From positions 1-9,517 of the forward strand of contig JAAOYD010000001.1 of assembly GCA_018221165.1 (NCBI GenBank): a DNA stretch of 9,517 nt, read 5' to 3'. Below, piece by piece: positions 1 to 5,654 of this stretch. The stretch comes from Candidatus Woesearchaeota archaeon. Lineage in GTDB: Archaea; Nanobdellota; Nanobdellia; Woesearchaeales; UBA525. How positions within the stretch are numbered: the first letter of the stretch is position 1; every line of letters starts with the position of its first letter. The notes under the pieces are model-generated. The model was given only the letters and a program-made list of their open reading frames with translations. It did not search any database and was not told the origin of the DNA. The position numbers and the translations under genes were made by a program.

Positions 1-579
1 GCCTGGTATGAGAAGTTCCGCTGGTGCATCTCCAGCGATGGCATTCTCCTCGCTGGTGGCCGCGATGCGAGCACGAACGAGATGCTCATCAAGAAGCATG
101 CTGAGAAGAATGATGTCGTGTTCCACACTGACATGGCTGGATCGCCATTTGTCATCATCAAAGCAGAAGGGAAGGATGTGCCAAAGGCCACGATGGAGGA
201 AGCTGCCCAGTTCTGCGCTACATTTAGTCGTGCCTGGCGGAACGGAATGAGCAGCCTTGAGGTCTTCCACGTCGCTCCAGACCAAGTGACCAAGGAACCA
301 AATCCTGGCGAGTACTTGCCAAAGGGCGCATTCATGATTCGTGGCAAGACAACCTATCACAAACCGCTCATCAAGGTAGCTGTGGGCGTGGATAAGGACG
401 GTAGAGTCATGAGCGGTCCACCAACAGCAGTAGAGAAGCACTGCGAGCACGCTGTCGAGGTTCTCCAAGGACGCGACAAGACAAGTGACGTGGCAAAGAC
501 GCTGCAGAAGCAACTGGGTGGTGAATTAGACGAGTTTGTAGCCGCTCTGCCAGCTGGTGGGTGCAAGCTCAAAAAGTGA
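1..579 (+). CDS. NFACT-family ribosome quality control protein (Rqc2/RqcH homologue), C-terminal part
   Basis: This is a partial gene: the frame is open from base 1 and the start lies outside the window, leaving 192 codons before TGA. The visible part is the NFACT-R RNA-binding domain (DUF814). It shows WYEKFRWCISSDG at the domain start, then GGRDASTNEMLIKKH, a central HTDMAGSPFVIIKA, and the diagnostic GEYLPKGAFMIRGK. The end, LPAGGCKLKK, resembles the LPPGGSRI-like ends of archaeal members. No NFACT-C domain follows, unlike eukaryotic NEMF/Rqc2. From family knowledge, Rqc2 and RqcH bind large ribosomal subunits blocked by peptidyl-tRNA and direct C-terminal tailing of the stalled chain; the archaeal role is presumed similar. 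The N-terminal part that would contact tRNA cannot be seen. Because the start is missing, a stand-alone NFACT-R protein cannot be excluded. Confidence 0.9.
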   Translation, partial: AWYEKFRWCISSDGILLAGGRDASTNEMLIKKHAEKNDVVFHTDMAGSPFVIIKAEGKDVPKATMEEAAQFCATFSRAWRNGMSSLEVFHVAPDQVTKEPNPGEYLPKGAFMIRGKTTYHKPLIKVAVGVDKDGRVMSGPPTAVEKHCEHAVEVLQGRDKTSDVAKTLQKQLGGELDEFVAALPAGGCKLKK

Positions 580-582
580 ACC

Positions 583-590
583 TTTATAAA
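583..590 (+). promoter_or_regulatory. TATA box for the zinc-ribbon microprotein
   Basis: The sequence TTTATAAA begins 3 nt after the NFACT stop codon. Its first T is 30 nt before the ATG at 613. Archaeal transcription usually starts 25-30 nt after the TATA box, so the mRNA is predicted to be leaderless or nearly so. The same arrangement recurs at several other genes here, which raises confidence. Confidence 0.8.
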
Positions 591-612
591 CGGCCTTCAG
601 GGCGCTGTTCTC

Positions 613-756
613 ATGGTAACAAATCCTGAGTGTTCTACATGCAAGATAGAGATGAGTAAAGTTGGCCATCTTGACAGCGGAAACGCCAAATACGTGACCT
701 TTCGCTGCCCTACCTGCCATACTGAGCGGAGCATTTGCACCGGTCTGGACATCTAA
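613..756 (+). CDS. 47-aa zinc-ribbon microprotein
   Basis: This short gene encodes 47 residues from ATG at 613 to TAA at 754-756. It has two CxxC pairs, Cys7/Cys10 (CSTC) and Cys32/Cys35 (CPTC), separated by 21 residues. That is the layout of a treble-clef or rubredoxin-like zinc ribbon in which the four cysteines bind one Zn2+. There is no signal peptide or membrane segment, so it should be cytosolic. The start is fixed by a TATA box exactly 30 nt upstream. The specific function is not recognised. Small zinc ribbons of this kind in archaea often bind nucleic acid, ribosomes or RNA polymerase, but nothing here decides among these. It lies between the NFACT gene and a membrane microprotein, all on the same strand but apparently transcribed separately. 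Confidence 0.75.
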   Translation: MVTNPECSTCKIEMSKVGHLDSGNAKYVTFRCPTCHTERSICTGLDI

Positions 757-759
757 AGC

Positions 760-767
760 TTTATAAA
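760..767 (+). promoter_or_regulatory. TATA box for the 53-aa membrane microprotein
   Basis: TTTATAAA lies 3 nt after the stop codon of the zinc-ribbon gene and starts exactly 30 nt before the ATG at 790. Position and spacing match the promoter at 583-590 and imply a leaderless mRNA. Confidence 0.8.
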
Positions 768-789
768 GGATATTGGCCGTAGAGCCAGT

Positions 790-951
790 ATGGACCTGAA
801 TCGGCTGAATCAGCAAGTGAATGAAGCGCTGAACCGCTGGTGGGCCGCCACAGTGGCCTATTTCTCCGATTTGAATCAAATGGAGCAGTATGGCTGGGGT
901 GCATTCGGCTTCGGCTTCGTTCTCTTCATCGTTGGCTTGTTTGTACTCTGA
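790..951 (+). CDS. 53-aa single-span (probably tail-anchored) membrane microprotein
   Basis: The gene encodes 53 residues. Residues 1-33 form a polar, probably amphipathic helical region rich in Asn and Gln, with WW at 17-18. Residues 34-53 are a hydrophobic Gly/Phe/Val/Leu segment that reaches the C-terminus, so the protein looks tail-anchored with its N-terminus in the cytoplasm. Its own TATA box sits 30 nt upstream of the ATG. Size and topology recall archaeal Sec61-beta or SecE, but the sequence lacks the conserved residues I would expect of either, so no name is given. Candidate roles (translocon accessory, membrane-bound regulator) are guesses. A reverse-strand frame covers the region but has no promoter or protein-like features. 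Confidence 0.65.
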   Translation: MDLNRLNQQVNEALNRWWAATVAYFSDLNQMEQYGWGAFGFGFVLFIVGLFVL

Positions 952-956
952 GTCTC

Positions 957-1006
957 TTTATAAATACTATATAAATAACCTTATTTTTGTATAACTCATT
1001 TATAAA
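957..1006 (+). promoter_or_regulatory. Triple TATA-box promoter region of the H1-like gene
   Basis: Three TATAAA cores occur at 959-964, 970-975 and 1001-1006. The first and third lie in full TTTATAAA boxes. By the spacing used elsewhere in the window, starts would fall near 987, 998 and 1029, giving leaders of about 51, 40 and 9 nt before the ATG at 1038. A T-rich stretch at 981-988 could also terminate the upstream microprotein transcript. Which box is used cannot be told from sequence. Confidence 0.55.
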
Positions 1007-1037
1007 TGAATATTTAAAAAAAGTAAGGCTTAAATAT

Positions 1038-1973
1038 ATGGTTTACAAACCCCATTTCAGTCAGGGGGTGTATGAGATAGGACAGCAAGAGGTCTACGAT
1101 TTTCTCACGCAGCACAAGGGCGAGTGGTTCACGAGTCGAGACATTAGCGAGCAGCTGAATGTCTCAATCGGCTCGGTGACGATGAGCCTCAAGAAACTGC
1201 GCAAGACAAATCTCATCAAGTACCGCAACACTGGTGTGCGGAACACCTTCATCTATACTGTCGAGCCTGAGGGTGTCACTATTGCCCCTCCTGAAGGCAT
1301 TGCCGAGATTGAGGAGATTCCTGAGGAGAAACCGAAACCTGCTCCAAAGGTGGAAAAGATTATTCCGAAGGTAGTGGAGCGTCGTGAACGGGTCCCTATT
1401 GTCGTGCGTCGCGAGAAGCCGAAGAAGAAGGCCAAGAAGAAAGTGACGAAGAAGAAACCCGCAAAGAAGAAGAAAGCTAAGAAGAAAGTAGCTAAGCGGA
1501 AGCCAGTAAAGAAGAAAACTGCTAAGAAGAAAGTCACCAAGCGAAAACCGGCTAAGAAAAAGGTTGCAAAGCGTAAACCGGTAAAGAGAAAGACCAAGAA
1601 GAAAGTCGGCAAGCGAAAACCTGCAAAAAGGAAGACAAAGAAGAAGGTCACCAAGCGGAAACCGGTCAAGAAGAAATCTGCCAAGAAGAAGGTTACCAGG
1701 CGCAAGACCAAGAAGAAAGTCACCAAGCGAAAACCTGCGAAGAGAAAGGCAACCAAACGAAAGCCAACCAAGAAGAAGGTTGCGAAGAGAAAACCGGCAA
1801 AGAAGAAAGTAACCAAACGCAAGCCAGCCAAGAAGAAAACCACCAAGAAAAAACCGGCCAAACGAAAACCAGCGAAGAAAAAGCCTGCAAAGAAGACCAC
1901 AAAGCGCAAGCCAGCCAGGAAACCCGTGAAAAGGAAGCCGAAGAGCCTTATGCGCCGTTTTCTCCGACGGTAA
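1038..1973 (+). CDS. Winged-helix DNA-binding protein with histone H1-like basic tail
   Basis: This 311-residue protein has two parts. Residues about 11-75 read as a winged helix-turn-helix: helix VYDFLTQH, helix RDISEQLN, recognition helix SIGSVTMSLKKLRKTNLI, then a wing ending FIYTVEP. Residues 76-97 are an acidic, Pro-rich linker. From residue 127 to the end (185 residues) there is not one Asp or Glu. This tail is built of degenerate repeats such as KKKVTKRKPAKKK and finishes with RRFLRR. The architecture matches eukaryotic linker histones, a winged-helix globular domain plus a Lys/Pro/Ala tail, although the wHTH looks MarR/ArsR-like and convergence is likely. Inferred role: chromatin compaction or DNA-bridging regulator. 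I chose ATG 1038; the frame also opens upstream to TTG 987, which lies 30 nt after a TATA box and would add 17 residues. Confidence 0.85.
   Translation: MVYKPHFSQGVYEIGQQEVYDFLTQHKGEWFTSRDISEQLNVSIGSVTMSLKKLRKTNLIKYRNTGVRNTFIYTVEPEGVTIAPPEGIAEIEEIPEEKPKPAPKVEKIIPKVVERRERVPIVVRREKPKKKAKKKVTKKKPAKKKKAKKKVAKRKPVKKKTAKKKVTKRKPAKKKVAKRKPVKRKTKKKVGKRKPAKRKTKKKVTKRKPVKKKSAKKKVTRRKTKKKVTKRKPAKRKATKRKPTKKKVAKRKPAKKKVTKRKPAKKKTTKKKPAKRKPAKKKPAKKTTKRKPARKPVKRKPKSLMRRFLRR
1420..1960 (+). repeat. Degenerate tandem coding repeat of the basic tail
   Basis: Purine-rich DNA composed of AAG/AAA/CGN/CCN/ACC/GCN codons encodes repeats with the core KKKV(T/A/G)KRKP(A/V)K(K/R)K, in units of roughly 10-14 codons. 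Units differ by synonymous and conservative changes, so this is an old or continually shuffled repeat and not a recent exact duplication. Repeats like this are prone to length change, so the tail length may vary between strains. Confidence 0.75.
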
Positions 1974-1975
1974 CT

Positions 1976-1983
1976 TTTATATA
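1976..1983 (+). promoter_or_regulatory. TATA box for thrS
   Basis: TTTATATA starts 2 nt after the stop codon of the H1-like gene and 31 nt before the thrS ATG at 2007. This predicts a leaderless thrS mRNA and leaves no room for a leader riboswitch or T-box. Confidence 0.75.
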
Positions 1984-2006
1984 TCCTTTCTCAGATTCTC
2001 ATCAGG

Positions 2007-3911
2007 ATGACTAAGATTAAGATTAGTTTCCCTGACGGAAACAGTAAGGAATACGAGCAAGGCGTTACTCCGTTGGACGTCGCGAAAAGCATCAGTGAAG
2101 GGCTCGCGAGAGCCGTTATCGCCGCCAAGGTAGACGACCAGGTTGTTGACCTCACGCAACCCATCACCAAAAATACGACAATCACACTCCTCAAGCCCGA
2201 AAACGAAGAAGGTCTCTATGTACTCCGGCACAGCTGCGCTCACCTCTTAGCCCACGCTGTCAAACGCCTCTACCCAAAGGCAAAACCGACTATTGGTCCT
2301 CCTATCGAGCACGGCTTCTACTACGATTTCGACGATCTCCCTATCACAAACGAGGATCTCCCAAAGATTGAAGCTGAGATGAAGAAAATTATCAAAGAGA
2401 ACATCCCAGCAGAACGCCTCGAACACAAGACCAAGAAGGACGCACTCGACACCTACAAAGCCAATAAGTACAAGATTGAGATGATTAACGAGCTCGGCGA
2501 GGGCGCATCAAGCTATAAACACAAGGATTTTCATGATCTCTGTCGTGGACCCCACGTACTCAGCAGCAAGGTTTTCGAGAAAGTTGGCTTCAAGCTGGAC
2601 AAGTTGGCAGGTGCCTATTGGCGCGGCGACGAGAAGAACAAGATGCTCACGCGCATCTATGGCTTCTGCTTCGCGACAAAGAAAGAACTCGAGGCCTTCC
2701 TCACTCTCAGAGAAGAAGCAGCCAAGCGAGACCATCGCAAGCTCGGCCAGCAATTAGAGCTCTTCAGCATGCACGACGAAGCGCCAGGTATGCCATTCTT
2801 CCATGACAACGGCTACTTCATATTCATGACACTCAAGGAGTTCATGAGCGACGAGATGCGCAAGCTCAACTATGGCCTCGTACGGACACCGCTCATCCTG
2901 AACAAGCAGCTCTGGCTCCAGAGCGGACATTGGGATCATTACAAGGAGAACATGTATTTCACCAAGATTGACCAGAACGAAGTGGCTGTGAAGCCAATGA
3001 ATTGTCCAGGACACATCCTCATGTACAAGACGAAGCGCCACTCATACCGTGAATTGCCCATGAAGATGGGTGAATTCGGCATTGTCCACCGCCACGAGCT
3101 TTCCGGTGTCCTCAGCGGCCTTTTCAGGGTGCGCTGCTTCACACAGGACGACGCCCATGTGTTCTGCACAAACGAGCAGATTAAGGATTCCATCAAAGAG
3201 CTCATTGACCTCACTGCGCGTGTGTACGACGCCTTCGGCTTTGAGTATCGCGTCGAGCTCTCCACCAGACCAGATAAGGCTATGGGTGACCCAAAGGTGT
3301 GGGAGCTCGCTGAAGCAAGCCTTGGCGAAGCCTTGAAGGAAGAAGGCATCAATTTCCAGGTCAACGAGGGCGATGGAGCGTTCTATGGCCCGAAGATTGA
3401 CTTCCATGTGAAGGATGCTCTCGGTCGCTCCTGGCAGTGCGGCACGATTCAACTAGATTTCAGCATGCCAGAAAAATTCGACCTCACCTACGAGGGCGCT
3501 GACAGCAAGAAGCACCGCCCAGTTATGATTCACCGCGCTATCTATGGCTCACTCGAGCGCTTCATCGGCATCCTCATCGAGCATTACGCTGGCAAGTTCC
3601 CACTGTGGATTAGCCCGCGACAGGTGCGTGTGGTACCCATCTCAGACCGTCACGCCAAGTACGCTGAAGATATCGCCGCAGAGATGCGCGAAGCTGGCTT
3701 ACGAGTCGAAGTGGACGCACGCGCTGAAACCGTAAACAAGAAGGTGCGGGATGCACAGCTCGGCCAGGTCAACTACATCCTCGTCGTCGGTGACAAGGAA
3801 CTCGCTGAAGGCACAGTGAACGTGCGCACGCGCGACAACAAAGTACACGGCGCGAAGAAGCATGTTGAACTGACAAAAGAACTTCTGAAGGAAATCGCTG
3901 AACGAAAGTAG
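2007..3911 (+). CDS. thrS: Threonyl-tRNA synthetase, bacterial type
   Basis: This 634-aa class II synthetase charges tRNA-Thr with threonine using ATP and is close to the usual bacterial length. Residues 1-62 form the TGS (N1) domain. Residues about 65-225 are the N2 editing domain that removes misacylated serine, with His75/His79 (HSCAH) and Cys179/His183 (CRGPH). The catalytic core carries the zinc ligands Cys333 (MNCPGH), His384 (DDAHVF) and His509 (MIHRAIYGS), motif 2 around RHELSGVLSGLFRVR, and motif 3 ending in GSLERFIGILIEHYAG. Residues about 533-634 are the anticodon-binding domain. Most archaeal ThrRS proteins instead carry a D-aminoacyl-tRNA-deacylase-like editing domain, so this gene is of the bacterial/eukaryotic type and may have been acquired from bacteria. 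The ATG is fixed by a TATA box 31 nt upstream. It converges on the acidic-protein gene with a 36-nt gap. Confidence 0.97.
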   Translation: MTKIKISFPDGNSKEYEQGVTPLDVAKSISEGLARAVIAAKVDDQVVDLTQPITKNTTITLLKPENEEGLYVLRHSCAHLLAHAVKRLYPKAKPTIGPPIEHGFYYDFDDLPITNEDLPKIEAEMKKIIKENIPAERLEHKTKKDALDTYKANKYKIEMINELGEGASSYKHKDFHDLCRGPHVLSSKVFEKVGFKLDKLAGAYWRGDEKNKMLTRIYGFCFATKKELEAFLTLREEAAKRDHRKLGQQLELFSMHDEAPGMPFFHDNGYFIFMTLKEFMSDEMRKLNYGLVRTPLILNKQLWLQSGHWDHYKENMYFTKIDQNEVAVKPMNCPGHILMYKTKRHSYRELPMKMGEFGIVHRHELSGVLSGLFRVRCFTQDDAHVFCTNEQIKDSIKELIDLTARVYDAFGFEYRVELSTRPDKAMGDPKVWELAEASLGEALKEEGINFQVNEGDGAFYGPKIDFHVKDALGRSWQCGTIQLDFSMPEKFDLTYEGADSKKHRPVMIHRAIYGSLERFIGILIEHYAGKFPLWISPRQVRVVPISDRHAKYAEDIAAEMREAGLRVEVDARAETVNKKVRDAQLGQVNYILVVGDKELAEGTVNVRTRDNKVHGAKKHVELTKELLKEIAERK

Positions 3912-3929
3912 AGCGCAGGCCCTATTCAG

Positions 3930-3935
3930 AAAAAA
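3930..3935 (-). terminator. T-run terminator of the acidic-protein gene
   Basis: The minus strand has six consecutive T (A-run at 3930-3935 on plus), 13 nt after the stop codon of the 81-aa gene. Archaeal RNA polymerase terminates at such T-runs without needing a hairpin, and none is obvious here. Assignment rests on position and composition only. Confidence 0.45.
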
Positions 3936-3947
3936 GTATGAGTGCCT

Positions 3948-4193
3948 TTATTCAGGCTCGTATTCTTCCTCTTCATCGAAATCGTCTGTGGCGCGGCTGC
4001 GGCGTTTCTTGGCACGTTTAGCGAAGGCGGCTTCGTAGGCCTCATCATTTGACTCCTCTTCTTCCTTCTCCGCTTGGTCGTAGCCCTCCATGAAGGCTTG
4101 TTCTTCGGCGCTAATCTCACCGTCCTCCATGAGCTTCTCACGCGCAGCATCACTATAAACGTTCTGCTCAGAGGATCTCGGGTCGTCTGACAT
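3948..4193 (-). CDS. Highly acidic 81-aa protein, function unknown
   Basis: I do not recognise a named family. The protein is dominated by Glu and Asp. Residues 15-41 contain a plausible helical motif, AREKLMEDGEISAEEQAFMEGY, which looks more constrained than the rest. Residues 42-54 are almost all acidic, residues 59-67 form a short basic patch (KRAKKRRSR), and residues 70-81 form an acidic tail ending EYEPE. No cysteine, signal peptide or membrane segment is present, so it should be a soluble and largely disordered protein. A minus-strand TATA box lies 31 nt upstream of the ATG, supporting the start and a leaderless mRNA. It faces thrS tail to tail. A role as an acidic binding partner of a basic protein is possible but is only inference. 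Confidence 0.75.
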   Translation of the reverse strand: MSDDPRSSEQNVYSDAAREKLMEDGEISAEEQAFMEGYDQAEKEEEESNDEAYEAAFAKRAKKRRSRATDDFDEEEEYEPE

Positions 4194-4216
4194 GTACTCA
4201 CTTCGGAAGAGGGGGG

Positions 4217-4224
4217 TTTAAAAA
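4217..4224 (-). promoter_or_regulatory. TATA box for the acidic 81-aa gene
   Basis: On the minus strand this reads TTTTTAAA, beginning 2 nt after the stop codon of the upstream 452-aa gene and 31 nt before the ATG at 4193. It is a weaker match than TTTATAAA, but its spacing is the same as at the other genes. Confidence 0.6.
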
Positions 4225-4226
4225 TG

Positions 4227-5585
4227 TTATGGAGAATAACATTCTTTGAGTCCTAGAGCGAAAGCTGCAATCCCTGAGACATTTTGCTTCATAAGAAGCG
4301 TCTTGCTTACATGTGGCTGCTCATACACAGTCTGATTCTTCAAAGGCACATCATCAAAGCTATCAAAAGAAAGAAGATAGGCTTGTGCTGCTGGATATCC
4401 AGTGACTGCTTGACGAAGACTTACAAGTGTTCCATTAACATCTAAGTCAGGACAATTCCTTACTGTCTGATGTAGTGCAAGGATGGCAAGTGCTTCCCCT
4501 GTATTTGCGATTCTGAATTCATAAGGTTTTTCACGTGCAGATATCTCGTTGATTTCTTTGTCTTCACCAACATCATTCATTATGTCAAGCACAGTATCAA
4601 CTCGAGGATCTTCAATGTATTGTCGAGCGAGTTGTGTGAGTGCTCCATAATTCACAGGCATTCCTGTTTCGGTAACTGTTTGTACATCAGAGGTAGTCAC
4701 CAGGCCTAAAGCTTGACTGGTGTGTTTCAGTGAAGCCATATTTTCAAGAAGTGTGAGATAAGGTCTGGCTTTCTTACTTCCGTCCTTGACATCAATTCCG
4801 TCAGGGTTATTCAGGAAGAGATGTTCCGCTGCATCAAATGAGTTAAGAACATTCGTTGTGAGGTTTTGAAGATTATTGATAAAAGCACCATAATGTTCTG
4901 AAGGAAGTTCTACATTGAAAAGATTAAGTGTATAACCTGCACCAATGTTGGCAGTTTCAGTGTTGTGAGCAGATCTATAAGGTTTAGATCCTGGTACACT
5001 AACACCATTTTCATTCGGAATTCTTGCTTGAAGTTCAACATTCTTTTTTCGTTGTGCAAGAATCTCTTCGGCAAGAACAAGACGTGTATCTGTTTGTCGA
5101 ATGTATTTTGCCATAAGGTTCTCTTGCTGTTCAGTGAGGCTGTTTCTGCTGATGACAAGAACAGCACCTACAGGAAGCGGACTTCCTAAGAGAATGGGTT
5201 GAGCAGTAATGTAGTGTGTTTCTAGATCTGTTTCAATACTACCAGGTGAGAATGTATTCAGAGCATCTGTACGCGCCCGTTGTAAGGCCATATCTTTTGC
5301 TTGACTTGCAGATGGTGGAAGTGCGTCGCTCGCTACACTGGCAATTCCAGCGTAATCTACTCCAAGAAGGCGAGTGAGGATGCGTGAAGAGAAAGCTCGA
5401 GCAGTAGCAATATTCACCCCAGTAAACGTGATGAGTTGGTTTGTGATTTCATTATCCCAAACAGCATCTGTGGCATCGTGTGCAGCGTCCAAGGCAGCTA
5501 TATCTCCTTTAGAAAGCCCCTTCTGGCTTGTACGTGCCTCATCCCATAGCCGCTCAACTTCATGTTCAATATTACCGTTGTGCAT
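4227..5585 (-). CDS. Uncharacterised 452-aa protein with a weak GAF-like segment
   Basis: No family is recognised with confidence. The protein is soluble: no signal peptide or membrane helix is visible. Residues 1-60 look helical and polar. Residues about 62-176 have the feel of a GAF-type sensor fold, especially 130-176: PILLGSPLPVGAVLVISRN followed by LTEQQENLMAKYIRQTDTRLVLAEEIL. GAF domains typically end in such a beta-hairpin plus long helix. No catalytic motif, histidine kinase core or DNA-binding domain is seen in the remaining 270 residues, which look mainly helical. If the GAF idea holds, it would be a ligand-sensing or scaffolding protein. The coding sequence looks clearly more AT-rich than thrS, a possible sign of transfer or weak codon selection. 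It is transcribed divergently from the gene at 5655 and has a short leader with a Shine-Dalgarno-like GGAGTGAT. Confidence 0.75.
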   Translation of the reverse strand: MHNGNIEHEVERLWDEARTSQKGLSKGDIAALDAAHDATDAVWDNEITNQLITFTGVNIATARAFSSRILTRLLGVDYAGIASVASDALPPSASQAKDMALQRARTDALNTFSPGSIETDLETHYITAQPILLGSPLPVGAVLVISRNSLTEQQENLMAKYIRQTDTRLVLAEEILAQRKKNVELQARIPNENGVSVPGSKPYRSAHNTETANIGAGYTLNLFNVELPSEHYGAFINNLQNLTTNVLNSFDAAEHLFLNNPDGIDVKDGSKKARPYLTLLENMASLKHTSQALGLVTTSDVQTVTETGMPVNYGALTQLARQYIEDPRVDTVLDIMNDVGEDKEINEISAREKPYEFRIANTGEALAILALHQTVRNCPDLDVNGTLVSLRQAVTGYPAAQAYLLSFDSFDDVPLKNQTVYEQPHVSKTLLMKQNVSGIAAFALGLKECYSP

Positions 5586-5590
5586 TAAAT

Positions 5591-5598
5591 ATCACTCC
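5591..5598 (-). promoter_or_regulatory. Shine-Dalgarno-like site of the 452-aa minus-strand gene
   Basis: The minus strand reads GGAGTGAT, close to the archaeal consensus GGAGGTGAT, and ends 5 nt before the ATG at 5585. The TATA box lies 47 nt upstream of the start instead of 30, so this gene is predicted to have a leader of about 17 nt. It is one of few genes here that do not look leaderless. Confidence 0.6.
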
Positions 5599-5624
5599 GT
5601 TCTAGTAGTGAAAATAGGGAAACC

Positions 5625-5632
5625 TTTATAAA
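5625..5632. promoter_or_regulatory. Palindromic TATA box shared by divergent genes
   Basis: TTTATAAA is its own reverse complement and is the only good TATA box between the two divergent start codons (5585 minus, 5655 plus). On the plus strand it lies exactly 30 nt before the ATG at 5655, giving a leaderless mRNA. On the minus strand it lies 47 nt before the ATG at 5585, giving a leader with a ribosome-binding site. Orientation in archaea is set by the flanking BRE for TFB; the flanks are ATAGGGAAACC on the plus side and GCGTAACA on the minus side. Confidence 0.65.
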
Positions 5633-5654
5633 TGTTACGCTGTTGACCAGTGTC

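Noticed and set aside
526..879. Minus-strand open frame of 117 codons across the two microprotein genes
   Set aside because: The plus strand has two TATA boxes exactly 30 nt before ATGs, a clear CxxC/CxxC protein and a clear membrane segment. The minus frame has none of these.
790..951. Identification of the 53-aa membrane protein as Sec61-beta or SecE
   Set aside because: Only size and topology agree. The expected conserved residues near the membrane segment are absent, so it is left unnamed.
1253..1909. Long minus-strand open frame rich in Phe, Leu and Val
   Set aside because: It is the reverse complement of the Lys/Arg codon repeats; lysine codons AAG/AAA read backwards as CTT/TTT. No promoter or start context supports it.
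1420..1960. CRISPR array or non-coding satellite
   Set aside because: The repeats are degenerate, stay in one reading frame for over 180 codons and have no regular spacers.
1974..2006. T-box or other leader regulation of thrS
   Set aside because: Only 33 nt separate the preceding stop from the thrS ATG, and a TATA box fills the proximal part, so the mRNA is predicted to be leaderless.
4965..5189. Plus-strand open frames inside the 452-aa minus-strand gene, including 5374-5631
   Set aside because: They are antisense to a longer frame with a promoter and ribosome-binding site, and have Ser/Arg-rich shadow-type composition.
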